Assembly: GCF_963169125.1 (NCBI RefSeq)
Contig: NC_084793.1
Coordinates: 138,672,297 to 138,736,296 of the forward strand
From: Humulus lupulus
Lineage: Eukaryota; Streptophyta; Magnoliopsida; Rosales; Cannabaceae
Length of the DNA: 64,000 nt
Direction of reading: 5' to 3'
Positions 32,318 to 44,318 of the stretch are shown here, one piece after another; the stretch's first letter is position 1; every line of letters begins with the position of its first letter. Position numbers and translations under genes: made by a program. The notes beneath the pieces are model-generated. The model ran no database searches. It was given only the letters and a program-made list of their open reading frames with translations, and had not been told where the DNA came from.

Positions 32318-34079
32318 ACAAGGGGATTAGAAGGATGAAGTAGAAAAATGCAAACTTTTATTGATAGAATTTGTAATTATTAAAGATGGATGTCCAAGGC
32401 GTGTACGCCATTTATGAACATCATGACAAGAATTCTTAGAATGTATAGATGAACAAGAAAGAATAAAACGTTTGTCTTGTTGCAGAAAATAGAGGTGACC
32501 GATTATTTCAGCAATTCCAGTCGTCTTGTTCGGCTGTATTTCCTGTCTAATGCAATTTGAATGAGAAAAAGAAATGGAACGAGTTTGAATACTTAGGAAG
32601 GTAGGGACAGAAAATAAGTTGAATTGAAATTTTGGGACATATAAGACACCATTCAAGCAAAGTTTATCATTTATTTTCACACTACCAGATTTCATCACTT
32701 TTATTTTGAAACCATTGGGTAATGTAATGGAAGTGGCAATAGATTGGTGATGAAAAGAAGAGAAGCAATTAATGTCAAAGCAAATATGATGAGTTGCTCC
32801 ACTATCTACTATCCAAAAAAAAAAACTGGAAAAACCTACAGAGTTACCAGTAGAGTGTGAGACAAGTGGCTGAGTTGTTGCCAAGGAAGTGTTGTTGTGT
32901 TGGATTTTTTGACTTAAAAGAGATATCATCCCCTGAATTGATGCATTTGATCGAGGTAGAGGTCCATTTGTGTGGGAGGCAATGGCTTGATGAGCATATG
33001 TTTTGTGGGATGGTTCATTTGTTCTAGTAGTATACGGTTTGTGAGTGGGTTCTGTTTTCCTTTATTGACCATACCCAGGGGGAAAACCATGAAGAAAATA
33101 ACACTCATCTTTAAGGTGGCCTGGCTTTTGGCAATGTGAACAAGTGGGGCGCAATTTCTTAGCTCGGGAAGTTGGATTATTTGAAGGAATAGCAGTAGTG
33201 TTAGTTGCAACAATCAAATTGGGGTTATGAGAATGACCAAGTTTTCTTTGTCTCTCTTCTTGAATAATCATTGAGAAAACTTTGGATAAAGAAGGGTGAG
33301 GATCAACTAAGAGAACTTGAACCCTAACAACATGATAAGATTCATTAAGGCTAGTTATAAATTGCAAAACCTATTCTTGATTGTGAAAATCAAGTTGATC
33401 GGCAAAGGCGGTGCAAGTGCACTGTGTTCTTGGGTGAAGCTCATTGATCTCATCCCAGATTGCCTTCAATTTGGTGAAGTATGAGCTGACTGAGTCATCA
33501 CCCTGATGTAGTCGAATGATTGTCTCGCGTAGCTCAAAGATTCTATGGTCGTTTCCTTGATCAAATCAATTATTGAGTTCTGCCCACATTCCAGTTGCAG
33601 TGTCCAAGAACATGATGCTACTCTTTATGTCTGGGGAAACTGAATGGATAATCCAAGACATGAGCATTTGATTGCATCTTTGCCATGAATTGAAAAAAGG
33701 ATCAGTTGGAAGGGGTTGAGGAAGAGTGCCATTGAGAAAAGCAGCCTTGTTCTTGGCCCCGATTGATATTTTGAAGTCTCGACGCCATTGTTGGAAGTTC
33801 TTGTCTGTCAATGGAGGTGAAGCAAGAATGAGACCTGTGTGATCTCCAGTACCCAAGAAATATGGATTGTTGTTTTCATCTTCAAGGGTAGGTCGATCCA
33901 AATTATCCAGGGGAGTAAATCGATTTGAAGCAGAGGATTGTTCGCCATTGTTGGTGAGATTCTGAGCAGTCAGAGCTGCAGGAGGGGAAGGTTCTTAGGT
34001 CGGAACTTCTTGGATCAAATGTTCTTTACTTGGAGGGTCTCAGATCGCAGCAGATGATTTTGTGCGTGCTCGAGCCATG
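32318..34079 (-). pseudogene. gag: Copia Gag-protease-pre-integrase (element L, truncated)
   Basis: Coding order from ATG at about 34079 (MARARTKSS): NPYFLGTGDHTGLILASPPL, the copia gag N-terminus, then NFQQWRRDFKISIGAKNKAAFLNG; a UBN2-type gag core (MWAELNN, VSSYFTKLKAIWDEI); a CCHC-type knuckle CSHCQKPGHLKDECYFLHGFPPGYG; the intact protease site WIVDSGATHHICFD; and the start of the GAG-pre-integrase domain (DVHKWRTRLGHPS), where the chromovirus LTR cuts in at 32317. At least four stops or shifts occur (near 33361, 33566, 33063, 34038). The remaining pol would lie left of C but is missing from the window. The family resembles Ivana/Ale-like copia; lineage uncertain. Confidence 0.8.
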
Positions 34080-34113
34080 GGGAAATTTCAGAGTTGAGGA
34101 AGCTTGTATTTCT

Positions 34114-34260
34114 CCGATACCATAATAAAAAGAGAGGTCTTGTGTGTTATTATCCAAAAAATGATGATTAATACAATCAAGGGTCTTTGTTTATATATAG
34201 GCTGAAGAGAATCTAAATCGAATGGTAACAAAAACTAACAAAACAGAAATAATCAAGTGT
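34114..34260 (-). repeat. PBS and short 5' LTR of copia L (limits approximate)
   Basis: On the minus strand TGGTATCGGAGA (34114-34125) is a one- to two-base variant of the Met-tRNA PBS. Beyond it lies a short LTR-like region with a TATATATAAACAAAG TATA box near 34195. No second LTR is available in the window, so the outer edge, between about 34230 and 34273, is a guess. Confidence 0.5.
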
Positions 34261-34273
34261 AATGTTAATAACT

Positions 34274-34384
34274 ATGCCAAAGAGAATGGAGTTACCCAAG
34301 CTTTGTAGCTCTCGTGACTGGTCGAAGGCCATCAACATCCTCGACTCATTGCTTTCTCAGTCTTGTGCTATCCAAGACCTCTAG
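34274..34384 (+). pseudogene. SRFR1: First-exon fragment resembling SRFR1 (TPR protein)
   Basis: A 36-codon frame from ATG 34274 to TAG 34384 contains ELPKLCSSRDWSKAINILD and SLLSQSCAIQDL. From memory this closely matches the start of the plant TPR protein SUPPRESSOR OF rps4-RLD1, a negative regulator of effector-triggered immunity (ELAKLCSS..WSKAI..LDSLL pattern). T-rich, intron-like sequence follows, with a possible donor TA|GTTTGT at 34384. I could not find the next exon (expected to encode a CNRAFCYSQLELHKH-like TPR) before the LTR at 36371. It therefore looks like a gene's 5' end split off by insertions, or a captured fragment. Copia L sits directly upstream. Identity is recalled, not searched. 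Confidence 0.5.
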
Positions 34385-36370
34385 TTTGTTTTGTTCCCAC
34401 TTTTTTCTTCTTCCATTCTCTTGTTTGATGAAAATGGTGTTCAATTTTTGTCACCTTATAATTGTGTACTTATAATATTTAGTTTAAATTGCAAGGTGCA
34501 CTGCCAATGATTGACTTCTATGTATAAATATTGATGAGTTTTAAGTTTGTGAGGACTGAAAGATGAAACGAAGCTCAGTTACTAAGCAGTTTGGTTTGTT
34601 AGTGATATTTAAGTTATAGAATATGGTACTTTTAGAGAACAACTTTTACATAAAATGTCCCTTTTATGTGTTAAATATATTTACAAGTGAGTTTTGATAG
34701 ATGTTCCAAATCTAAGAGGCTGCTTTGTGTTTGGGTTTGTTGGTACTTGGTAATGATGAAATGAGAGATAAACATGAATATACAATGGGAAAAAAATCAA
34801 CAACTTTAAGCAATATTTGTTTTGTGGAGCTGAAGTGTTATTAATTTCTTGTACTTGATTGGTGTATGTTTATTTGTGGTGGTTAACGTGATATGATATT
34901 TTTTTTCAAATAAACTGAAATATATTACTTCCTTTGTTGGAGGAGTATTAGCAAACCTATTTTATGTTTGCAAATTAAAGCTTAATAATGTTGATGACCT
35001 TCTTAATTATGGGAGCTTTTCTATTGTGGGGAGTCTCATATTTTATGCCATTATGAAGTAGCACAGTACCGCCTCTACCTCTTTGTACAAGCCATGAGTC
35101 TCAAATTTCTCTTAATTATGTTGCTCTTATTCTTATTGGAACTAGCAACATGTTTATAAGATTCTCTATGCATAAATTGAAATTTAATGTCAAATATTAA
35201 AGCTTTGTTTTCCTTGGTTTGATGGTTACCAGTTGTATGCATTATAATATGTATATTTGGTACAATATATTTTGAACTAAATATAAATTTGCAAAGATGG
35301 TAACATTTTTTTAAAAGACCATTGAATAATGCTAACGTTTCTTCTTAAGTATAAAACACACTTCTTTGAACACATGACTGCCAAAAATGGGTGGAGGAAT
35401 GGAGGCAAACAAGAACAGGTTCATAAAGGAGTGAAGATCTCCAAGAGAAAACCAAAAAGAATGTTAAATATTATTACTTCATATAAATAAATAATAAATA
35501 TATTTTTATGATTGATTGTTTTATTTTGTTACACATGGATCAACTTGACAAAAGAACAATGGTCAACCTTCAAAAAAATATGTACCTGCTAGGATCAACT
35601 TGACAAAAGAACAATGGTCAACCTTCAAAAAAAAATATGTACCTGCTGTAGAGAAAGTCATTAGTAAAATCAAGTCATAGACTGTCTAACATTAAATTAA
35701 TGAAGCTATCTGAAAAAGTAATTTGTGGAGCCGCCATCATTCATTTGGTTGTTCTTCATATCATCTTGTGTGGCTTTGTCATTTAATACGTTATGTTTAT
35801 ATCTCAATACATTGATAGAGTATCCATGTTTTAACATGGATATAAAACTCTCATATAAAAATTTGATAAACTTATATATGCAATCAAGAATTTCACCTTT
35901 TGAAAAATTTGTACATTTTTTCTTGGTTTATTTGTGAGAATGTGGGTAACTAGTTACTCAAAAAATTGATAGTGAAACCACTACATCATTTTCCATATTT
36001 AATAAAATATATAGATTGCCTCTATGTTTGTTGGTACTTGGTATCTCCATTATGCATAATCAATTCGAACATTGAAGATGTTGTGTGGTATGCCAAGTAA
36101 TTTAACAATAGAAAATGTAGTTGAGAAACTCTCCACCTTAACATATTTGTATACGAGTTTATGTTATGATTAGTGTCATTTAAAGCATATGTTTTGAACA
36201 ATGTTTTATGAAATAAACAATTGAAATGAATTTTTTGCATATATTGTAATGTTTAATATTATTATTATTAGAATAATATTATATGAATATCAGAAAATTC
36301 TCAAATTCGTTATTGTGACTATAATCTTGTATTGGTATGAGATCATTAAGATTGTAGGGAATAAATCTAA
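34385..36370. other. T-rich, intron-like or intergenic sequence
   Basis: High T on the plus strand and several short ORFs without protein-like composition. A 55-bp tandem duplication is the only structure. It may be intron 1 of the SRFR1-like gene, but no second exon was recognised. Confidence 0.4.
35537..35647. repeat. 55-bp direct tandem duplication
   Basis: The unit GGATCAACTTGACAAAAG... to ...TATGTACCTGCT occurs at 35537-35591 and again at 35592-35647, differing only by two extra A in the poly-A part. Confidence 0.95.
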
Positions 36371-38227
36371 TATTGGGATTTTATGCCCTAATTAAAACTC
36401 AATTTCTTTGTAATCTCATTTATTATCAATAAAAGAATAGAAATCATTTTTTGACTTGGTCAATCACTTTGCTCGCATGTTTATTTTCATGATTATTTGT
36501 TTAATATAAAATTCTATTAAATCCCAAGCATATAGCTAATCGTATTTATAGTGATGTAATCACAGTGGGATATAAATATGATTATATGTTCAAAATAAGT
36601 TTGTTCTAAGATTAGTCAGTGCACAGGATTTACATTGACTTGTCAATCTACGATATGATCTACTTACACATTGTAGTGTTATGTTCTTTCCAGAACATTA
36701 GCAAAGTAGATAAGATCGGATGTATTTGCTACATCGGACTGGACCGATATTGACAGTTGATAGGGTAAGTAAACATCCCGTTATTATCTATTATAGTCAT
36801 ATTATATAGTTGACCATAGGTCAATTCAATCTCAATTATGAGTGGTTAGTATTCTAACTGATTGTATTATTTGAGTTCTTTGACTTGTTCGTTACCAGCT
36901 TACCCAACGGACTAGCTCATACTTACATCTTGGGAACTCAGTAGTATAATCGAGTGGGAGTGTTAATCATAGATATGAACATCTGTAGCTTCTGATGAAG
37001 AAATAAAATTATGGTTTCCTTTTAGTTTGGTTCAAGGTGCTAAATGATAGAGATCTCATTTCAGTAATTAATATTAGTTTACTGAAATATCATTTATAAG
37101 GAACTAAATGTTTTTAAGGATAAAATACAATGAGGGATAAAATGATATTTTAGTCTCATCTCATTGTAGACCCTCTATAGAAGATTGAGTGACAATTGTG
37201 GTTGTAAAAATGGATAATTAATAGGGTATCTATATTTTTTATAGAGTGTTCTATGAATTCAAGAGTGCAATTCCAAGTATTTAGTGGAGTCACAAGGAAT
37301 TAATAAATTAGTAAATGTATTTGTTAGATTTATGATAACTTATTGGAGCTTGATTTCATAGGCTCATGGTCCCCACTATACCTTGGATAAAATCGTCTAG
37401 ATAGTCTCAATTAATTGATTTAATTATAAATTAGAATTATCAAAGTTGATCAGGTCAATTTTGGATAGTTTCACAAAGTTATGTAATTTTGAGAAGAAAA
37501 GAGAAATTTGGGCAGATATATTAATTAAGATAAATTGGTATCTAAATTAATAAATAAGTTTACATCGAGGTTCAAATTATAAATAATTAATTTGTTAAAG
37601 GATTTGAATAATTATTTAATTAATTAATCAATAGAAAATAATGCAGGCTTTGTTTTTAAGTCCAACGGGCTTATAATTAAATGGGAAACTTCACGAGCCT
37701 AAAGCCCATGATAATTTTGACCTAGGGCTATAATTGACTATTATTTTATTGATTTTTTAATTAAATAAATAACCTAATTGAGTCTATAAAAGGAATGTTA
37801 AGAGAGAGTTGAAAACACAAGTCAAGTCACAAGTTGAAACACAAGTTTCTGATAGGTTTTAGATTCTCTCTAAACATAAGTCATTTTCTAAGCCTTATTA
37901 TTCTTTTCTCTTATTCTCTTTGTATCAATCTCATGTGTTGAGAATTACCCACTCTACTCTAGGTGATTCTAAGGATATTTTGGAAGGCTGTGAAGAAAAT
38001 TGAAGATCGGTTCAGTTTCTTGGTAATACTCTGCGACAGAAAGGATAAAAGGGTTAGAGAAACTGAAGGAATGACTCAATTATTCCGCTGCGTATAATGT
38101 AAGTATTCTTATCATTATTTCTCTTTGAATTCAATTTTAGAAACATGTTCTAGGTTATCTCATAGTATTTTTTTTAATGTTAGATCTACATGAAAATAAA
38201 TAAAGATCCTGTATAAGCTTCCTAACA
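36371..38227 (+). repeat. Solo copia LTR (1857 bp), H family
   Basis: It aligns end to end with the 5' LTR of H (38846-40708): TTTTATGCCCTAATT near the start, GACTTGTCAATCTACGATATG in the middle, and a TATAAGCTTCCTAACA end. The first bases are TATTGGGA (TG to TA). Flanks TCTAA (36366-36370) and TTTAA (38228-38232) differ by one base and fit an aged target-site duplication. Confidence 0.8.
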
Positions 38228-38845
38228 TTTAAACAGTTTGCAATAAAATAAAGTTATATGGAATTTTTGGATTAAATACTATAAGCATGGTTCACTAGTA
38301 TTATGAATACATGTAATCTAGATCTAGATTACTAATGTAGTAGGAGGTATCTTAGCGGAGGTACTTTGTACAAAGTGGTTATACATGAACAATACCCAAA
38401 ATGTTATTAATACTTCATAATATAGTTTACTTAATCAACATTAATTTAACATATCAATAAGATGATCATATACAAATTAATCTTAATCCTGAAGTTATTA
38501 TGAACTTCTGTTTATGTCATATGAGTTCTTTGATTCACTCGTTATGGTTTGTCAGAATGATCAGGCTGAAAACTTTTGTTTTGGGAACTCATTGATGTAG
38601 ATGGCTAAGGACATAATATACACATATGGAATCTATACCTTTCCGAGAGGAATTGAATAATGATTATCTTAAGGGTTGGCTTTTGGAACTGAAAGGTTAA
38701 ATTAATAAATAAGTTTATCAATTAACCTTCACTTGTTATGAACCATTAATCCTTTAATTAAACAGTGATTAATTCATACTTTAATTATGAATCATTAATA
38801 GAGTATATAATTGTATGTAGTGATTAAATCGATGTATGCATTTTA
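38228..38845 (+). repeat. Diverged copia LTR-like fragment
   Basis: Contains distant echoes of the H LTR, such as GAGTTCTTTGATTCACTCGTTA followed by TTTTGGGAACTCATTGATG, in the same order as in the H LTR (GAGTTCTTTGACTTGTTCGTTA, TTGGGAACTCAGTAG; read approximately). It may be part of an older related LTR that received both neighbours. No coding. Confidence 0.45.
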
Positions 38846-40708
38846 TGTTGGGGTTTTATGCCCTAATTTAAACCCAATTTCTTTGTAATCTAATTTTATT
38901 ATCAATAAAAGAATAAGAAATCAATTTTTGACTTGGTCAATCACTTTGCTTACATGTTTTATTTTCATGATTATTTGTTTAATATAAACTTCTATTAAAT
39001 CCCGAGTATATAGCAAATCATATTTATAGTGATGTAATGACAGTGGAATATAAATATGATTATAGTCCTAAGATTAGTCAGTGCACAGGATTTACACTGA
39101 CTTGTCAATCTACGATATGATCTACCTACACATCGCAGTGTTATGTTATTTCCAGAACATTAGCAAAGTAGATAAGATCGGATGTATTTGTTACATCGGA
39201 CTGGACCGATATTGACAGTTGATAGGATAAGTAAACATACCGTTATTATCTATTATACTCATATCATATAGTTGACCATAATTCAATTCAATCTCAATTA
39301 TGAGTGGTTAGTATTCTAACTAATATTATTATTTGAGTTCCTTGACTTGTTCTTTACCAGCTTACCCTACGGACTAGCCCATAGTTACATCTTGGCAACT
39401 CTGTAGTATAATTGAGTTGGAGTGTTAATCGTAGATATGAACATTTATAGCTTCTAATGAATAAGTGAAACGATGGTTTCCTTTTATTTTGGTTCAAGGT
39501 TCTAAATGATAGAGATCTCATTTCAGTAATTAATATTAGTGTACTGAAATATCATTTACAAGAAACTAAGTGTTTTAAGGATAAAATACAATGAGGGGTT
39601 AAACAGTATTTTAGTCTCATCTCATTGTAGACCGTCTATAGAGGATTGAGTGACAATTATGGTTGTAACAATGGATAATTAATAACGTATCTATATTGCT
39701 TATAAATCGTTCTATGAATTCAAGAGTGTAATTCTAAGTCTTTAGTGGAGTCACGAAGAATTAATAAGTTAGTAAATTTATTTGTTAAATTTATGATAAC
39801 TTATTGGAGTTTGATTTCATAGGCCCGTGGTCCCCACTATACCTTGGATAAAATCATCTAGATAGTCTCAATTGATTGATTTACTTATCAAAGTTGACCA
39901 TGTCAATTTTGGATAATTTCACAGAGTTATACAATTTAGAGAAGAAATGAGATTTTATGGCAGATTTATTAATTAAGATAAATTGGTGTCTAAATTAATA
40001 AATAAGTTTAAATCAAGGTTCAAATTATAAATAATTAATTTGATAAAGGATTTAAATAATTATTTAATTAATTAAATCAATAGAAAATAATACAAGCCTT
40101 GATTTTAAGTCCAATGAGCTTATAATTAAATGAGAAATTTCACGGGCCTAAAGCCCATGAGAATTTTGACCAAATGACTAATATTATCTATTATTTTATT
40201 GATTTTTTTAATTAAAATAAATTACCTAATTGAGCCTATAAAATGAATGCTAAGTGAGAGTTAAAATCATATTTTTTGAAAGATTTTTGAAAGACGATCT
40301 GACAATGATCAGAAGATCTATTCTTGACGCTTTAGGGTTTTAGATTCTCTCTAGCAAAATTCCTTTTCTAAGCCTCAATATTCTCTTCACTTCTTCTCTT
40401 GGTATCTATCTCATGTGTTGAGAATTGCCCACTCTAGTCTAGGTGATTTTAAGGATACTTTGGAAGGCTGTGGAGAAATTTGAAGATCGATTCAGTTTCT
40501 TGGTGATACCCTACGACATAAATGATACAAGGGTTATAAAAACTGAAGGAATGACTAATACATTCCACTGTGTATAATGTAAGTGTTCTTATCATTATCT
40601 CTGTTTAAATTCAATTATAGAAACATGTTCTAGGTTGTCTTATATTAATTTGTTTAATATGAGATTTACATGAAAATAAACAAGATCATGTATAATTTTT
40701 TCCCAACA
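38846..40708 (+). repeat. 5' LTR of copia H (1863 bp)
   Basis: It begins TGTTGGGGTTTTATG and ends TTTTTCCCAACA. The first 220 bp match the 3' LTR fragment at 59595-59826, and the whole matches the solo LTR at 36371-38227. A CTATAAAATGAATGC TATA-like box is near 40236. A degraded PBS (TAGCCTCAGAGCC) follows at about 40711. Confidence 0.9.
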
Positions 40709-41474
40709 ACTAGCCTCAGAGCCTTCGGTAATCTTTATTTTCATGCATGAGCATGGTAAAATTGAATTATTTGATGTGTTGAGTAGTTGGATGGATTTCA
40801 TATTTTTTATGATGCATATTGTTTTTTTATGTGATTATTAGCAAATTTGAGTTATTTTGTTGTGTTTTCTTTGCATATAATTTGTATATAAATGCTTTAT
40901 TTTGTGTAAAAACATGATAAAAATTATTTAGAAAATATTTTTGGGTTGAAAAATTACACACTGTGGCCGCGGCCACCATTAACCTCTGGCCGCGACGAGA
41001 ACGCGAAAAATGCATAGAAAAGTCCCTTGGCCGCGGCATGCGATAAATTTTTTCTTAAAATTTGAATTTTGAATGTATTTTTTAATGGATTAATACAAAA
41101 ATATCTAATCTTTTCATTTAAATATATCTTTTTTGAAATACGATATTTTTGTTGTTTGATCTTTTAAAAAGTTTATATTTATACAAAGATTCAAATTCAA
41201 ATTTAAATTTAAAAATAGGTTAACTAATTAATTTTATATATTTTAATATATTAAAATATTATAATTAAGTTATCAGATATTAAAGATATTTTTGAAATAT
41301 TTTATTTGAATATAATAATATCTGATTATTCTATGGATTTGAATATTTAAATGATTTGAAATTTAAAAATTTGTTTAACTGTTTAAGATATTTTTTCAAA
41401 AACAATAGATGATATTTTTAAAAAAAATTTATAATTGGTTAAATTTTTAAAAATATCACATTTTTCAAACCAAT
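40709..41474 (+). other. Leader of copia H, first part, with GC palindromes
   Basis: AT-rich non-coding RNA leader containing an isolated GC block at 40964-41036 with the perfect palindrome GTGGCCGCGGCCAC (40964-40977), then CTGGCCGCGACG and TTGGCCGCGGCATG. The leader continues at 53028 beyond element B. No credible ORF. Confidence 0.7.
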
Positions 41475-42081
41475 TGTTATCCAAAAAGCAGGCATGGATG
41501 ACATGGCAAACGTTTAATACACGTGGCTGACATCTGGCGGGAGTCTTGTTCAACCATCGACCAGAAAGATGTCTATGGCGCAACGCTCAATCTTTATATA
41601 CGACCAGCCTGGTCGTATACTCGCTATATTTGGAGAAAATCTTATGCAGTTATAATCATATCCGAAATTATCTCCCATGATTTCATGAGTATCCGATTAT
41701 TTAGGAAAGAATATCTGTAACAAATTAATGTAATCTTCCTTGAGCCTATAAATAGAGAAGGATAGCTCAAGGGAAAGGACTTTTTGGCTTTCTAATTATT
41801 GGAGATTAGAGTTTTACAAGTGTATTAGAGCGATCCCATTCGATATATTGTATTGTTCTTCAGAGGTTTATGAAACTCATTGAACCCTAGTTCTTTGATC
41901 ACTCCTTTGAATCTTATATCAATAACAGCTCAAGTGGACGTAGGTTATTACCAGATTCTGGGGCCGAACCACTATAAATTCCTGTGTGTTTTATTGTTTT
42001 TGTCATTATTCTCATCTCAACATTTCTATCCACATCAAGCAATATTGACTCCGTGTCAGTTGACCAAAATCAGGGTCAACA
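41475..42081 (+). repeat. 5' LTR of element B (607 bp)
   Basis: TGTTATCCAAAAAGCAGG at the start and AATCAGGGTCAACA at the end. The TATA box is CCTATAAATAGAG near 41747. The promoter drives gag-pol. Confidence 0.95.
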
Positions 42082-42084
42082 TTC

Positions 42085-42103
42085 TGGTGCTTTCATTGAG
42101 AGC
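42085..42103 (+). promoter_or_regulatory. Primer-binding site of element B
   Basis: TGGTGCTTTCATTGAGAGC begins three bases after the LTR, with the TGG that pairs with tRNA CCA. It differs from the Met-tRNA PBS of the chromoviruses; I do not name the tRNA. Confidence 0.6.
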
Positions 42104-42128
42104 TTGATACGAAACCGTTGATATAGTA

Positions 42129-44267
42129 ATGGCAAAAATAACCAAGAAGACTGGACAGGCGGCTAGCGCTGCACCATCTCAGCCGCCTCCTCCTCCAAAC
42201 GTGATTGAAGATGAGCCACATTTGGAATTCGATGAGGAAGAACTGGATTCCGAGACGCTGAAGAATACCCTAGGGGTATTGCAGGACGAACTGGCTAATC
42301 TGAGGACCAGCCAGGAAAGTGTTGCTGAGATTATGGCACGGCAGCAACAATAAATTGAGCGACAGCGCTTGGAACTGAGTGAAAGGTAGGCGGAGATGGA
42401 CCACCATCAGAGGGAGGCCATGGCAGCCCTCGAAGCAGCACTACAGCTGGCTAGGAGTCAGGCTGCACCTGCATCGTAGCCTGATCAACCTTCAAATGGG
42501 CCACCCCAAAGGGGCCCTAATCCTAGCCCGCCGATCCAGCCCTCGAGCCCCCAAAGGCCCGAGCAGCCACCAATGCCTCAGGACGATGTCCCTCTAAGGG
42601 ATACTGAAGCGCAGCCTCCATCCTAGGCTGGTCGTGGCAATCCCCCGCGGCCAAGGCAGAATAGGGCCGAGCAGCCGCCCCGCAGTCCTAGACGCCATAG
42701 GGGCGAAGAGCCAAACCCTCCGAGCAGAGGACAGCGTCCTTCTGGCAACAGAAGGAACTCAGAGACAGGCTTTGCGGTCCGGGGGCCCCCACGGCATGAT
42801 AATGCACGGGGACCTACCGACCAACACAAGCCACCATCTAACACTCGGGAGGTTCCAGCCCGGGAAGGCAACCGAGGGAACAGTCGATCCCATCATAGCT
42901 AATCAAGATTTAGAGATGGCCATGATTATAACGAGGCCGACTCAGGCAGAGGAAACGCCGGTCGGAGGAATGAAGAAAGAGGTGGGGGCAAAAGCCCACC
43001 ACCTAGGGATGACCAACCCGAAAGACGTGACGCTGGGGAGCAGCCTAGACATAATAACGTCTTTAACCGGCTCGGAGCTAGCGAGCAGCGGAGAAGAGAC
43101 GAGGATTTAAGAGATGTACTCAACGATCGCAGGGAACGGCACGATGAGTACATTCCCCCAGCAGCAGCAGAGGACCCGGCGATTCCTAGCGCCGTGCAAG
43201 CCCAGATAGATGCCCTCAACCAGGCAGTGCAACAACTGGTCGAGGGAAGAACGTCTTATATCGATCACGATAGGAGAAAGGGCACTCATTTTGTTCAAAG
43301 GATAGCTATGGCAGAAACTCCTAGCAATTTTAAAATGCCTACGCTTCCAAACTTTGACGGGTATGGTGACCCAGTTTCTTATGTCAACAAGTTTGAGATA
43401 GAAATGGACATTCAGAAAGTGTCTGAAGACGCTCGGTGCAGGATCTTTCCTGCAACACTTTCTGATGCAGCACAGGAGTGGTTTTTCAAATTCCCTCCTG
43501 CAAGTATAGTTTCCTGGGAGATGTTCGTGAAGGAATTTTACGGACAATTCTATGCGGGTCGTGTGCACCCAACTGAGGAAAATCAGCTGGTCGAAATACG
43601 CCAGCAAGACGGAGAACCACTGAAGGATTACGTCCAGCGTTTTATGCGAACAGCTGCTGGAGCCAAAACAGTGGGAGATGAAGGCAAGATGATGGCCATA
43701 ACTACAGGAGTTAAGCGCTGCACGCCTCTCTGGAACAGCCTCAGAAAGCATGGGGTCAGGACTACCCAGGAATTCTTAGATCGAGCTGATCGATACATCA
43801 AGCTCGAAGACGCCATAGCCAATGAAGGAAAGCCCCCAGGCAAAGATAAGGGGACTGCCGAGCCCGCCAAAGCCGCCAATGGGTTGACACCCAACAGCAA
43901 CGGCAAAGGCAACGGGAATGGCAATGGCAATGGCAAGAATGGGGGGAAACGGCCACATAATGAGCCTTCCACCTCGGACAATAAACGAGCCAAGGGTAAT
44001 CGTTATGAACCTCAGTTCACTAACTACACTGCCCTTATTGAGTCTCGGGGAGAGGTGTATCAGGCCACGAGTTCCAGTGTGCCTTATAGGAAACCTGCTC
44101 CCATTCGAAAAGATATTTCGAAGAGAGACACTACCAAGTTCTGTCGTTACCATAACGACTACGGACATGATACAAATGAATGCAACCAGCTAAAGGATGA
44201 AATCAAGTTCCTTATTAGACAAGGACACTTGAGAAGATATGTACGGGCCTCGGGTGATTCCCAATGA
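42129..44267 (+). pseudogene. gag: Tat Gag (element B)
   Basis: One frame runs from ATG 42129 to TGA 44265-44267, broken by about five stops in the first 800 bp (for example TAA 42351, TAG near 42387, 42477 and 42624). The N-terminus is Pro/Arg-rich and disordered, with a Gln-rich coiled segment (LANLRTSQESVAEIMARQQQ). The gag core lies at 43300-43830 (PNFDGYGDPVSYVNKFEIEM, IFPATLSDAAQEWFFKFPP, PLKDYVQRFMRTA). A Gly/Asn/Lys linker and a zinc-like motif (KFCRYHNDYGHDTNECNQLKDE) follow. The 43194-44267 part is intact. It would assemble cytoplasmic particles. Confidence 0.85.
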
Positions 44268-44318
44268 GAGGCTACAGGTGGCAATGAGCACGCGCCCACA
44301 CGTCAACGCTCACCACCT

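Noticed and set aside
34385..36370. Further exons of the SRFR1-like gene
   Set aside because: Looked for a TPR-like exon on the plus strand and found none; short ORFs there (for example 35725-35937) are not TPR-like.
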